This document shows, in pieces, positions 42,510 to 51,580 of a DNA stretch of 64,000 bases; within the stretch, counting starts at the first letter, position 1; every line of letters begins with the position of its first letter. The stretch spans positions 7,514,001 through 7,578,000 of the forward strand of contig NZ_VIWV01000001.1 in assembly GCF_007829875.1 (NCBI RefSeq), given 5' to 3'. A program made the translations under genes and the position numbers. The notes under the pieces are model-generated. The model was not told the DNA's origin and searched no databases. It saw only the letters and a program-made list of their open reading frames with translations. The DNA comes from Streptomyces capillispiralis. Lineage in GTDB: Bacteria > Actinomycetota > Actinomycetes > Streptomycetales > Streptomycetaceae.

Positions 42510-43007
42510 ATGTCGTTCCTCCGCCGCCGCAGCGCCACCCCCGCCGGGCCCGACTTCGACGTACTGGCCATGGACCCGGGCGACTGGCCCGGCAATCTGG
42601 GTGCCGGGCTGCTGCCCGCCCCCGACGGAAGCTGCCAGGGCGTCTTCCTGCGTTACGACCTCTTCGGCGGGCGTGGCCCCGCGATGGTCATCGGCAACCT
42701 GCCCGAGGGCTCCCCGGCCCGCGACGTCCCCGAGGGAGAGATCCCCTTCGAGGTCGGGCAGCTGCTGCTGGCGCTGGAGAACGACGAGGAGGTGACCGTC
42801 GTCGGCACCGAGGACGTGCCGGTGATGCAGGGCGACAACCTGCTGATCGTGCGCCGGGTCAAGCTCTCCGAGGGACGCATCTCCTGCGTGCAGTTCGACC
42901 GCAGCGACAACGTCCTGGTGACCATCGCCGCCTGGGACCGCCCCATCACCGACGACCTGTACGCCCTCCTCAAGCCGCTGCCCGCGGAACTGTTCCAGCA
43001 GGGCTGA
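42510..43007 (+). CDS. Conserved hypothetical Streptomyces protein
   Basis: A 165-residue soluble protein not assignable to a named family. It has a short basic start (MSFLRRRSATP), an acidic middle with DFDVLAMDPGDWPGNLG, and a block LENDEEVTVVGTEDVPVMQG; the C-terminus ends in LKPLPAELFQQG. No signal peptide, membrane segment or metal motif. ATG at 42510 is the only good start, with no obvious Shine-Dalgarno. A strong hairpin separates it from the amidase gene downstream on the opposite strand. Confidence 0.7.
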   Translation: MSFLRRRSATPAGPDFDVLAMDPGDWPGNLGAGLLPAPDGSCQGVFLRYDLFGGRGPAMVIGNLPEGSPARDVPEGEIPFEVGQLLLALENDEEVTVVGTEDVPVMQGDNLLIVRRVKLSEGRISCVQFDRSDNVLVTIAAWDRPITDDLYALLKPLPAELFQQG

Positions 43008-43040
43008 CACCCCCGTACGGCACGGGCGCCCGCAGCGCGC

Positions 43041-43076
43041 GAGAGGGCAGGGTCCCCGTGGGAACCCGGCCCTCTC
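43041..43076. terminator. Bidirectional terminator hairpin
   Basis: GAGAGGGC (43041-43048) pairs with GCCCTCTC (43069-43076), with a further GGGT/ACCC stem inside after one mismatch. It lies between convergent stops at 43007 and 43092, so it probably ends both transcripts. Confidence 0.75.
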
Positions 43077-43091
43077 CGCGTCCCGGCGGTG

Positions 43092-45059
43092 CTACGACGA
43101 CGTCACCGTCACGTCCGCCGCCCGCACGAAGCCGACCCGGTGGCCGAACTGGATCTCGTAGTACAGGTCCTCGCCGGTCACCACCCGGTGCGAGGCCTCG
43201 TCGAAGGTCACCGCGTAGTAGTACTCACCGGGCACCTTGCCGCCGGTGACGTACTTCTGGCCCTTGGGCAGGGTGTACGGCAGCGGCGTCACCGGCTGCG
43301 CCGGGACCCCCGCCGGGTAGGCCTCCTTCTCCGGGTAGGCGCGCCCGTACACCGGAACCGAGTCGACCCCCTCCCGCGGGGTCACGACCAATCCCTTCGA
43401 GGGCACCGCGGCCGGCTGCCGCGCCGGGTTCCTGAACCACGCCTTCTGGCCCAGGTACCAGATGGCGGTCCAGTCGCCCCAGCGGTCGGCGACCGCGTAC
43501 CGCTGGCCGGTGGACACCCGCGAGGACAGGTCGTTCACCCCCGTGGTCGGGGCCCTGCCGAGGCCGATGTCCCTGATCAGGGGCGCGCTCTCGTCGTGGT
43601 CGGAGTACAGGCGCACCGCGCTCGACCCGTGCGTCGTGCAGGGCTCGCCGGCGCCCTCGCAGCCGGTGAAGACCGGCCGGTTGGCGGAGTAGTCCGGCCG
43701 GATCGTCACGACGCCGGAGTGCTTGCCGGCCGTGGCCTCGAAGGGGCGGCCCAGCAGTTCGAAGTAGTGCGCCCAGTCCCAGTAGGGGCCCGGGTCGGTG
43801 TGCATCCCGGGGATGGTCCCCGAGGTCGGGCCGGGCACCGTGTCGTGGCCGAGGACGTGCTGCCGGTCCAGCGGAATGCCGTGCTTCTTGGCGAGGTACT
43901 TCACCAGCCGCGCCGACGAGCGGTACATGGCCTCCGTGTACCAGGCGTCGGGCTCGGCCAGGAAACCCTCGTGCTCCAGGCCGATCGACCCGGCGTTGAC
44001 GTACCAGTTGCCCGCGTGCCAGGCCACGTCCTTCGCCTTCACGTGCTGGGCGATGTGACCGTCCGTGGAGCGCAGGCTGTACTGCCAGGACACGTAGGTG
44101 GGGTCCTGGACCATGTCGAGCACGCCCTCCCAGGCGCCCTCCGTGTCGTGGACGACGATGTACCGGATGGGTTGCGAGGCCGGCCGGTCGCCCAGGTCGT
44201 GGTTGCCGTAGTCGCCGTCCCCGAACTCCTCGTACGGCGCGGGGATCCATTCGCAGGACACCGTCCTCGGGCACTCCGTCCCCGCGGCGGAGCCGGTGCG
44301 CAGCCCGGCGCGGTCCAACGCCGCGACGTCGGGCGCGAGGTCCGGGCGGGGAGCCAGGGCGACCTGCTGCCCGGCGTCCGTGACCCGTGCCCCGCCGGAG
44401 CGGATCACCTCGAACACCTCGTCGGCGTACGCGGCGGCCGAGGCCGTGTCGTCGGCGCCGGAGAACAGCGCCACCGCCCCGTACCAGTCCGCCGGGTCGT
44501 CGCTCGGCGGCCCGCCCAGCCGCCGCTGCGCCTCGGCCAGCAGCGCGGCGCCGCCCGCCAGGTTCGCCGCCGGGTCCTCGCGCAGGCGCTCGGGGCTCAG
44601 CCCGGTCAGCCGGGCCGCCCTCGGCAAGGTGGTCAGCCGCGCCGGGAGTTCGCCGGTGCGCGGCGCCCCCGCCCCGGGACGCAGCGGCGGGCGGGCGTCG
44701 TCACCGCGGGGGTCCTCGGTGCCCTCCGCGTGGTGCTCCGACGCGGCGAGCGCGGCCTCGGCGTCCGTCAGGTGCATCGGGCCGTAGCCGCCGGTCACAC
44801 TCGGGGCGCCGCCGTGCGCGTCCCAGCGGGACTGCAGGTAGGAGACGCCCAGCAGCACGCTGCGCGGCACGTCGTACTCGGCGGCCGCCGCGGTGAACGC
44901 ATTCTGGAGCCCGGCGGTGTCCGGCAGTCCGGCCTCGGACGGAGCCACGCCCAGCAGCGGAAGCGTCAGCGCGGCCGCGGCCAGGGCGCGGACGGCACCC
45001 CGGCGGGCGCGTCGAGACGACCCGGCCGCACGGCCGGGTTCGGTGGCGGGTTCTCGCAA
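43092..45059 (-). CDS. Secreted N-acetylmuramoyl-L-alanine amidase
   Basis: A 655-residue exported cell-wall enzyme. Residues 1-45 form a signal peptide. About residues 45-230 are a lysozyme-like helical region (SVLLGVSYLQSRWDAHGG, GGYGPMHLTD). An Amidase_2 domain follows with zinc ligands in RYIVVHDTEGAW, and later SIGLEHEG and HVLGHDTVPGPTS. The C-terminal third may bind the wall. The position where lysozyme-like families have glutamate is glutamine here. TTG at 45059 is accepted because AGGAGG lies 7 bases before it. It would trim peptidoglycan crosslinks. Confidence 0.87.
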   Translation of the reverse strand: MREPATEPGRAAGSSRRARRGAVRALAAAALTLPLLGVAPSEAGLPDTAGLQNAFTAAAAEYDVPRSVLLGVSYLQSRWDAHGGAPSVTGGYGPMHLTDAEAALAASEHHAEGTEDPRGDDARPPLRPGAGAPRTGELPARLTTLPRAARLTGLSPERLREDPAANLAGGAALLAEAQRRLGGPPSDDPADWYGAVALFSGADDTASAAAYADEVFEVIRSGGARVTDAGQQVALAPRPDLAPDVAALDRAGLRTGSAAGTECPRTVSCEWIPAPYEEFGDGDYGNHDLGDRPASQPIRYIVVHDTEGAWEGVLDMVQDPTYVSWQYSLRSTDGHIAQHVKAKDVAWHAGNWYVNAGSIGLEHEGFLAEPDAWYTEAMYRSSARLVKYLAKKHGIPLDRQHVLGHDTVPGPTSGTIPGMHTDPGPYWDWAHYFELLGRPFEATAGKHSGVVTIRPDYSANRPVFTGCEGAGEPCTTHGSSAVRLYSDHDESAPLIRDIGLGRAPTTGVNDLSSRVSTGQRYAVADRWGDWTAIWYLGQKAWFRNPARQPAAVPSKGLVVTPREGVDSVPVYGRAYPEKEAYPAGVPAQPVTPLPYTLPKGQKYVTGGKVPGEYYYAVTFDEASHRVVTGEDLYYEIQFGHRVGFVRAADVTVTSS

Positions 45060-45279
45060 TGCAGCCTCCTGGGACGGTCGGGCACGGTGCGCCGTACGGA
45101 GCCGAGCGGTCCGTCAGTGGTACCGGTCAGCAGATAATCCGTCAATCATGCCCAGGCAGGCGAGATTTCCCTTGTCAATCGGGGTGTGCGGGTCTTTCGT
45201 GGCGACGGCCGCGGGGCCTGCGGCGCGTCAGTGGAGTACACCAATGGTCCCCTCCCGGACGTCCGGACGGGGACCACGA

Positions 45280-45324
45280 CGAAGGTCCGCGGTGCGCCTC
45301 CGTCAAGCGCACCGCGGACCTTCG
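45280..45324. terminator. 18-bp hairpin terminator
   Basis: Arms 45280-45297 and 45307-45324 pair perfectly over 18 bp around a nine-base loop. It starts 7 bases after the stop of the phosphotransferase-like gene, so it is that gene's terminator and separates it from the amidase promoter. Confidence 0.8.
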
Positions 45325-45330
45325 CCGCCG

Positions 45331-46461
45331 TCAGCGGGTGCCGACCGCCGCGCGCACGGCCCGGCGGGCCAGCTGGCAGTCGTCGTGCAGCCGCCGCAGC
45401 AGCAGCCGCTGTTCCTCACCGGACGCGGTGCCGCCCGGGTGGGCCGCCGCCGGGGCCGCGTCCTGCATCGACCGCTGCACGGCCGTCTCGTAGGTGCGGA
45501 TCTCCCGGGTCAGCACCAGCATCAGGTTCACCAGGAACGCGTCCCGCGAGGCGGGACCGGCCGACTGGGCGATCTGGCTGATCTGCCGCCGGGCCGCCGG
45601 CGCCTCCCCGAGGACCGACCACAGGGTCGCCAGGTCGTACCCCGGCAGGTACCAGCCCGCGTGCTCCCAGTCCACCAGCACGGGACCGGCCGGCGAGATC
45701 AGGATGTTCGACAGCAGGGCGTCGCCGTGGCAGAACTGGCCCATGCCCTGCCGCCCGGCCGCCTGCGCGATGCCGTGCAGCAGCTTCTGCAGGTCACCCA
45801 GGTCCCGGTCGGTGAGCAGCCCCAGCTCGTGGTAGCGGGAGATGCGGGCCGCGTAGTCCAGCGGCGCGTCGAACGTCCCGGCCGGCGGCCGCCAGGAGTT
45901 CAACCGGCAGATCGCGCCGAGTGCCGCCCTGATGTCCGCCCGCGGGGGTGCCTCGACCGGGTGCCGCTGGAGGGCCGCCACCCGGCCGGGCAGCCGCTCG
46001 ATCACCAGCGTGCAGTTGTCCGGGTCCGCTGCGATCAGCCGGGGCGCCCGCACGGGCGGGCGGTGCCGGACGAACGAGCGGTAGGCCGCTATTTCATGGC
46101 GGATCCGCTCGCTCCACGCCGGGGAGTGGTCCAGTAAGCACTTGGCGACCGCGGTGTTCCGGCCGGCGGAACCGACCAGGAGGACGGACCGGCCGGTGCG
46201 GCGCAGCACCTGCACCGGGGTGAACTCCGGACAGATGCGGTGCACCGACGCGATCGCCGTGCGCAGCTGGGCGCCCTGGGGGCCGGACAGGTCGAGCCTT
46301 CCGCTGAGCGGCTGGGTGCCCGGTCCCGCGGTGCGCCGTACGTTGCCCGCGCCGAGCACGGGGGGCGCCGGGCGGGCGGGGGCGAGGTAGGGGCCGTTGT
46401 CCGACGGACGCGGACGCAGCGGCCGGGGCGGGGCGGACACGGAGGACGATGCTGCGTACAT
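45331..46461 (-). CDS. Aminoglycoside-phosphotransferase-family (APH) kinase-like protein
   Basis: A 376-residue protein with the APH/choline kinase pattern: an N-terminal low-complexity stretch of about 50 residues, ATP-binding part with RSVLLVGSAGRNTAVAKCLL, the catalytic Brenner motif CHGDALLSNILI, and VLVDWEHAGW, the DFG-like metal site. In Streptomyces many such genes are small-molecule kinases rather than resistance enzymes. It is divergent from the NsdA/NsdB-like regulator with a 234-base gap containing direct repeats. Confidence 0.82.
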   Translation of the reverse strand: MYAASSSVSAPPRPLRPRPSDNGPYLAPARPAPPVLGAGNVRRTAGPGTQPLSGRLDLSGPQGAQLRTAIASVHRICPEFTPVQVLRRTGRSVLLVGSAGRNTAVAKCLLDHSPAWSERIRHEIAAYRSFVRHRPPVRAPRLIAADPDNCTLVIERLPGRVAALQRHPVEAPPRADIRAALGAICRLNSWRPPAGTFDAPLDYAARISRYHELGLLTDRDLGDLQKLLHGIAQAAGRQGMGQFCHGDALLSNILISPAGPVLVDWEHAGWYLPGYDLATLWSVLGEAPAARRQISQIAQSAGPASRDAFLVNLMLVLTREIRTYETAVQRSMQDAAPAAAHPGGTASGEEQRLLLRRLHDDCQLARRAVRAAVGTR

Positions 46462-46589
46462 GGGTGATACAGATCCCTTCGTGTGCCTGCGACGTCAGTG
46501 CACCACCCGGCCCGGCCGCCCGGGCGCACCCTGGGGAATGTCCCTGCGGCGACGGGGTCGTGGTGGCGCGTTCCTACTCGACACCCGAT

Positions 46590-46636
46590 GCCCCCTGGCA
46601 CACCATCTGGCGCACCCTGGCGAACCCTGGCGAATA
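46590..46636. repeat. Short direct repeats in the divergent intergenic region
   Basis: The unit CCCTGGCGA or a near variant occurs in close succession across 46591-46636 (CCCTGGCAC, CATCTGGCG, CCCTGGCGA, CCCTGGCGA). Tight spacing of about 10-11 bp puts each copy on one face of the helix, in the gap between the APH-like gene and the NsdA/NsdB-like regulator. They may be binding sites for that regulator or another. Confidence 0.45.
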
Positions 46637-46695
46637 GTCGCCCGGCAACCGGCACCGGGCTACTGTCAACTCAGCCGAGAACCTGGGGGCTTGAC

Positions 46696-48189
46696 GTGAG
46701 CGGACAACCCAACACCCGGCTCGCGGACCTGTTCGGCCTGGCCGGCTGGTCCAAGGGCGAACTCGCGAGGCTGGTCAACCGGCAGGCGGCGGCCATGGGC
46801 CACCCCCAGCTGGCGACCGACACCTCCCGGGTGCGGCGGTGGATCGACATGGGAGAGATCCCGCGCGATCCCGTGCCGCGGGTGCTGGCGGCCCTGTTCA
46901 CCGAGCGTCTCGGCCGTGTCGTGACCATCGAGGATCTCGGTCTGGTCCGGCACGGGCGTACGGGGAAACGGCAGCGCGACGGGAGTACGCACCATCCCGA
47001 CGGAGTGCCGTGGGCGCCCGAGCGGACAGCCGAGGTCCTCACCGAATTCACGGGAATGGACCTCATGCTCAACCGACGCGGCTTGGTGGGCGCGGGCGCC
47101 GCGCTCACCGCGGGATCCGCACTCAGCAGCGCCATGCACGAGTGGCTGCACACCGATCCGGCCCTCACCGCCGACGCTCCCCGACTCGACAACCCCCTGC
47201 ACGCCGACCCCGCCGGGTTCGACCGCTACGAGGCCGCCCCCATCGGGTCGCAGGAGATCGAGGAACTGGAGCGCTCCGTGGAGGTGTTCCGCGCCTGGGA
47301 CGCCGCCCGGGGCGGCGGCCTCCAGCGCAAGGCGGTGGTCGGCCAGCTCAACGAGGTGGGCGGCATGCTCTCCTACCACCATCCACCCCATCTCCAGCGG
47401 CGCCTGTGGGGCGTCGCCGCCAATCTCGCCGTCCTCGCCGGCTGGATGTCGCACGACGTGGGCATGGAGCCCACGGCGCAGAAGTACTTCGTGATCGCCG
47501 CCCACGCGGCCCGGGAGGGCGGCGACCGGCCGCGCGCCGGTGAGGCGCTGTCCCGGGCGGCCCGTCAGATGGTGCACCTCGGCCGGCCGGACGAGGCGCT
47601 GGACCTGATGAAGCTCGCCCAGTCCGGCTCGGGCGAGGAGGTCCTGCCGCGCACCCGGGCGATGTTCCACACCATCGAGGCCTGGGCGCAGGCGTCGATG
47701 GGCAAGGGGCAGGCGATGCGCCGCACGCTGGGCCGCGCCGAGGACCTGTTCGTCTCGGACAAGTCCGATCTGGAACCGCCGGACTGGATGCAGACCTTCA
47801 AGGACGAGGATCTGTACGGGATGACGGCCCTGGCCTACCGCACGCTGGCCGAGTTCGAGCCCGGCGCCGCCGCGCACGCCCAGCACTACGCGGAGAAGGC
47901 GCTGTCCCTGCGCGTCGACGGGCGCGAGCGGTCGAAGATCTTCGACCATCTGTCCATGGCGTCCGCCTGCTTCATCGCGGACGATCCCGAACAGGCCGAC
48001 CGGTACGCGCGCCTGGCGCTGATGTCGATGGGTTCCAACTCCTCGCGCCGCACCTGGGACCGGCTGCGCCAGATGTACCGGCTCACCGCCGAGTACGCCT
48101 CCTACCCGAAGATCCAGGAGCTCAGGGAGGAGATCAAACTGGCGCTGCCCAAGCCGAGGGGCAAGGGCGGTTCCGCCGCCCAGGCCTGA
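46696..48189 (+). CDS. NsdA/NsdB-like regulator with TPR-like C-terminus
   Basis: A 497-residue soluble protein. The N-terminus GWSKGELARLVNRQ and DTSRVRRWIDMGEIPRDPV is the helix-turn-helix region typical of NsdA and NsdB, which in Streptomyces coelicolor repress antibiotic production and (NsdA) sporulation. A Pro/His-rich middle part leads to a C-terminal TPR-like helical part (about residues 190-480) with HLGRPDEALDLMKLAQS. GTG at 46696 has a GGGGG upstream. Which of the two paralogues it matches cannot be told here, so no symbol is given. Confidence 0.78.
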   Translation: MSGQPNTRLADLFGLAGWSKGELARLVNRQAAAMGHPQLATDTSRVRRWIDMGEIPRDPVPRVLAALFTERLGRVVTIEDLGLVRHGRTGKRQRDGSTHHPDGVPWAPERTAEVLTEFTGMDLMLNRRGLVGAGAALTAGSALSSAMHEWLHTDPALTADAPRLDNPLHADPAGFDRYEAAPIGSQEIEELERSVEVFRAWDAARGGGLQRKAVVGQLNEVGGMLSYHHPPHLQRRLWGVAANLAVLAGWMSHDVGMEPTAQKYFVIAAHAAREGGDRPRAGEALSRAARQMVHLGRPDEALDLMKLAQSGSGEEVLPRTRAMFHTIEAWAQASMGKGQAMRRTLGRAEDLFVSDKSDLEPPDWMQTFKDEDLYGMTALAYRTLAEFEPGAAAHAQHYAEKALSLRVDGRERSKIFDHLSMASACFIADDPEQADRYARLALMSMGSNSSRRTWDRLRQMYRLTAEYASYPKIQELREEIKLALPKPRGKGGSAAQA

Positions 48190-48215
48190 CGGTCCCGGTC
48201 CGCACGAGCCGTCGG

Positions 48216-49640
48216 TTACGAGGCGACCCGGGCCACGAGCACACAGGCGTCGTCCTGGCGCTCCCCTTCTCCGAACTCCCGTACGACCGCCCGGACGCAG
48301 TCCTGTGCGGTGGCGGCCCCGGCGAACCGGGGTGCCAGGCGGAGGAGCCGGTGCACGGCGCTTCTTCCGGCGTGCCCGGGCACCAGCCCGTCGGTGTGCA
48401 GCAGCAGCAGGTCACCGGCTTCGAGGGTCTCCTCGGCCTGCCCGTAGGAGGCTCCCGAGGTGGCCCCGAGCAGCACGCCGTCCGGCGCGTCCAGCGCACG
48501 CCCCGTCCCGCCGCGGAACAGCAGCGGGGCGGGGTGTCCCGCCTGCGCCCACACCAGTGAGCGGGTCCCGGGCCGGTAGCGCAGACAGACGGCGCTGCCC
48601 AGGGCCGGCTGCGGCGCGGTGTCCAGCAGGCGGTTGAGGCAGGCCAGCAGCGGGCCGGGCGCGGTGCCGGTCATCGCCATGCCGCGCACGGCGCCGAGCA
48701 GCATCGCCATGCCCGTGGCCGCGCCGACGCCGTGGCCGGTCAGCTCGCCGACGCTGAGCAGCGTCGAACCGTCGGCCAGGTCGAGGGCGTCGTACCAGTC
48801 GCCGCCGACCGGCGCGTCGGCCGACGGCGGCAGATGGGCGGCGGCCAGGTCCAGGGTCCGCGATCCGCCGTGCGGGAGCCGCAGGGGGCCGCGCCGTGGT
48901 GCCAGCACGGCCTCCTGCAGCTCGACCGCGAGCCGGTGCTCGGTCCGCGCGGCGGCGTGCCGCTGGTGGTGCAGCGAGTCACGGGTCTCGCTCACCGCCC
49001 GCCGGCAGCGGCGCAGTTCGCTGACGTCGCGCAGTACGGCCCACATCGAGGCGGTACTGCCGTCGGCGCCGAGCACCGGTTCGCCCATCATGTGCACGGT
49101 CCGTACGCCCTCGCCCGGGCGTACGACGCGGAACTCCCCGTCGATGGGCCGGGCGTCGACCAGGCAGCCCGTGACCATCGCGGTCAGCCCCGGCCGGTCC
49201 TCGTCGAGCACCAGCGAGGGCAGTTCGTCCAGGGTGAGCGGGGGAGCGGCCGGGTCGCGGCCCAGGATGCGGTACAGCTCCGCGGACCAGCTGACCTCGT
49301 CCGTCAGCAGGTTCCACTCGGCGCTGCCGACCCGGCTGACCAGGGAGCCGTGCCGGGGCGCGGGGGGTGCGGCGGTGTCGTGTCCGGTCGGGCCGGGGAC
49401 GGCGCGCGGGTCGTCGCGCAGTTGCGCCAGGTGCTGGTCCAGGTCGTCGAGCTGGTGCAGCGCCAGGTCGTACAGGGCGCGCCGCCAGCGTTCGCCCGGG
49501 TCGGTCGCGTCGGCGGGCGTGTCCCGCCGTACGGCGTCCACCTCGCCCTTGAGCCGCCGGGTCTGCGAGATGAGCGCGTCGACCGGGCCGCGTCCTGGCG
49601 GCTGCGCGGCGGGGCGGTCCGCGGAGAGGTGGGGCGGCAT
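48216..49640 (-). CDS. SpoIIE/PP2C-type protein phosphatase with PAS domain
   Basis: A 474-residue soluble signalling protein. About residues 110-235 are a PAS domain (GSAEWNLLTDEVSWSAELY and RVVRPGEGVRTVHMMGEPV). The PP2C core has GGDWYDALDLADG, VGELTGHGVGAATG, LLLLHTDGLV and the metal-binding C-terminal RQDDACVLV. Such enzymes dephosphorylate anti-anti-sigma factors. ATG at 49640 has GGAG upstream; a longer frame extends to 49829 without support. It converges on the NsdA/NsdB-like gene with 26 bases between stops. Confidence 0.85.
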   Translation of the reverse strand: MPPHLSADRPAAQPPGRGPVDALISQTRRLKGEVDAVRRDTPADATDPGERWRRALYDLALHQLDDLDQHLAQLRDDPRAVPGPTGHDTAAPPAPRHGSLVSRVGSAEWNLLTDEVSWSAELYRILGRDPAAPPLTLDELPSLVLDEDRPGLTAMVTGCLVDARPIDGEFRVVRPGEGVRTVHMMGEPVLGADGSTASMWAVLRDVSELRRCRRAVSETRDSLHHQRHAAARTEHRLAVELQEAVLAPRRGPLRLPHGGSRTLDLAAAHLPPSADAPVGGDWYDALDLADGSTLLSVGELTGHGVGAATGMAMLLGAVRGMAMTGTAPGPLLACLNRLLDTAPQPALGSAVCLRYRPGTRSLVWAQAGHPAPLLFRGGTGRALDAPDGVLLGATSGASYGQAEETLEAGDLLLLHTDGLVPGHAGRSAVHRLLRLAPRFAGAATAQDCVRAVVREFGEGERQDDACVLVARVAS

Positions 49641-49939
49641 GACGCACTCCGATGCGGGGACGATACGGCGGCCTTCGGGCGGAGCGAGGGGCCGGTTACG
49701 ACTGTCGCACAGCCCGCGACGCCCTGTAAGGGATTTGGCAACACACGATAAGGCGGTGCCTACGGCATATGCCACCGTCTTCGAGCGGTTACCCCGGGAT
49801 ATACGCCAGAGGTCCGATCGCCGCATCAACTCCCATGATACGCAAGTGATATGACGACCCGTCGGCCCAACCGCCGCCGTTCACTCACCCGTTCGACGGC
49901 CGGTTCTCCGTTCACCCGGTGACCGGGGGGGTCGCCCCG
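49641..49939. other. Intergenic region without a gene
   Basis: The 299 bases between the PP2C start and the baeRF3-like stop hold no convincing coding frame. They include the AT-rich upstream region of the phosphatase gene and a perfect 10-bp palindrome GGCATATGCC at 49764-49773. Confidence 0.6.
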
Positions 49940-51034
49940 CTAGTAGCGCAGTACGGCCGCCATCCCGTCCGCGTCCCCGAGGGTGCCGTCCGGAACGAAG
50001 CGGACCTCGGCGCCGGTCTCCAGGCACTGCTCGACGATCTCGTCCACGATGTCCTCGCGGGCGTCGAGGTCGCCGTCCTCGGCGATGACGAGGTGGTCGC
50101 CGGCGTCACGGACCGCGATCCGGTAGTTCTCCTCGACGGCCAGCAGCCGGACGCGCCCCTCCCGGGCGCTCTGCCACAGCTCGTCCACCCCGGCCGCGAA
50201 CTCCTTGCGCCCCCGCGCCGATTCCAGGGACCGGGCCACGTCCTCGGTGCTCTTGCGGGCCTCCTCCTCGAGCACCGGCCGCACGGCCTGCCACACCGCC
50301 TCGTGGGTGCCGTGCGCCAGCCCGCCGTGCGGGACGTGCACCGCGTCCCTGGCCACACTGCCGGCCTCGCACAGCAGGGACAGGGCGGCGGGCTCACCGG
50401 TGACGTACAGCGGCCGCGGGTGGTCGCGCAGGAGCTTGCCCATCGCGATGTCCGCGTCGCGCAGGAACCGGCGGGTGCCCTCGTCCCGGAAGGCGCTCGG
50501 CTGGTCGCCGATCCGCTCCTGCCGCTCGGGGTCGAAGTTCGGTGCCTGACGGGTGAGCGGGAAGCCGCCGGCGCGTTCCTCGGTGACCCGGTCCGCGCCT
50601 CCGCTCCACAGGGTGACCCGGTCGGCGGAGACGGACAGCACCCAGAAGGGCCGTTCCGCCGTGTGGGCCGACACCAGGTTGCGGGTCAGGAAGGTGTCGG
50701 AGAGGACCACCCGCTCGGGCACGGGACGGGCGAGCGACCACACCTGGTGCTCGCCGGGGGCGGCGAAGATGACCAGGCCGTCCTCGGAGTGCGCGAGGTC
50801 CACCTCGGCCAGGGCCCGGTCGAGCTGCCGGGCCACGTCGGTGCGCCGGTCCCGGGTGACCGCCGGATCGGCCTCCAGCTTCTTCTTGGCCTCGGCCACC
50901 ACGTTGCGCAGCCGGACCGCGTCCTGGGTGCTGAGGGGCTCGCGCCGGTGTGTCGGCGTCAGCACGGACACCGCGGGGTAGGGGCGCGGGCGGCGAAGCT
51001 CGGCAAGGGTCGTGGGACTCAGATCGTGCTCCAT
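49940..51034 (-). CDS. baeRF3-type protein (bacterial archaeo-eukaryotic release-factor-like)
   Basis: A 364-residue protein. Near the start YPAVSVLTPTHRREPLSTQD and later VDLAHSEDGLVIFAAPGEHQVW match the bacterial baeRF family 3, remote relatives of archaeo-eukaryotic peptide-release factor 1 that are predicted to act on ribosomes. Biological role unproven; older annotations call such proteins chemotaxis-related. ATG at 51034 has a -10-like TATGGT about 10 bases upstream, which may again point to a short leader. Confidence 0.7.
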   Translation of the reverse strand: MEHDLSPTTLAELRRPRPYPAVSVLTPTHRREPLSTQDAVRLRNVVAEAKKKLEADPAVTRDRRTDVARQLDRALAEVDLAHSEDGLVIFAAPGEHQVWSLARPVPERVVLSDTFLTRNLVSAHTAERPFWVLSVSADRVTLWSGGADRVTEERAGGFPLTRQAPNFDPERQERIGDQPSAFRDEGTRRFLRDADIAMGKLLRDHPRPLYVTGEPAALSLLCEAGSVARDAVHVPHGGLAHGTHEAVWQAVRPVLEEEARKSTEDVARSLESARGRKEFAAGVDELWQSAREGRVRLLAVEENYRIAVRDAGDHLVIAEDGDLDAREDIVDEIVEQCLETGAEVRFVPDGTLGDADGMAAVLRY

Positions 51035-51161
51035 GACAGCACCATAGGGCGAATCACGCGGCAGGGCATTCGGTGCGAATCGCCCGCACGTGCGGGGGCG
51101 GGCGGGCCCGGGTGGGGGCCGGGCGGTTCTGGGTGCAGCCTGGTGGGGGAGGTGGCCGCCG

Positions 51162-51554
51162 ATGGCACAGCTGGTCGTGGAAGGACGGGCCGACGCGCGG
51201 ACGCTGGTGGTCCGGCTGGTGTGGTGGGAGGCGCTGGTGGCGCGCCGCCGGGTGGTGCGCGTCCCCGTGTCCGAGGTGCGGGCGGCCGGCGTGGAACCGG
51301 GTTGGCGCGCGATGCGCGGCACGCCGGTCACCGGCCGCTGCCGCCCGGGACGGTTCTGCGTGGGGGAGCGGAGGCATCCCGCGGGCCGGGACTTCGTGGC
51401 CGTACGGGCGGGTGTGCCGGCGGTGGTGGTGGAGCTGCGGCACCCGGAGCCGTTCGTCCGCCTCGCCGTCTCGGTGCCCGGCGCCGGGGAGGCCGCGAGG
51501 GCGCTGCGGCGGTACGCCGGTGCCGGCCAGGCCGGTACCGCCGGGTCCCGGTAA
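51162..51554 (+). CDS. Small PH-like-fold protein of unknown function
   Basis: A 130-residue soluble protein: LVVEGRADARTLVVRL, RVPVSEVRAAGVEPGWRA and GRFCVGERRHPAGRDFVAVR. The alternation of short beta strands ending in a C-terminal helix resembles small actinobacterial PH-like proteins, but the match is weak. ATG at 51162 has GGGGAGG ten bases before. No partner gene is obvious. Confidence 0.5.
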   Translation: MAQLVVEGRADARTLVVRLVWWEALVARRRVVRVPVSEVRAAGVEPGWRAMRGTPVTGRCRPGRFCVGERRHPAGRDFVAVRAGVPAVVVELRHPEPFVRLAVSVPGAGEAARALRRYAGAGQAGTAGSR

Positions 51555-51580
51555 CCGGTAGCCGGTAGCTGGTCAGCCGG

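Noticed and set aside
42058..42795. Gene starting at 42058
   Set aside because: Only its first half resembles a CGNR protein; the rest is out of frame, so it is called a pseudogene.
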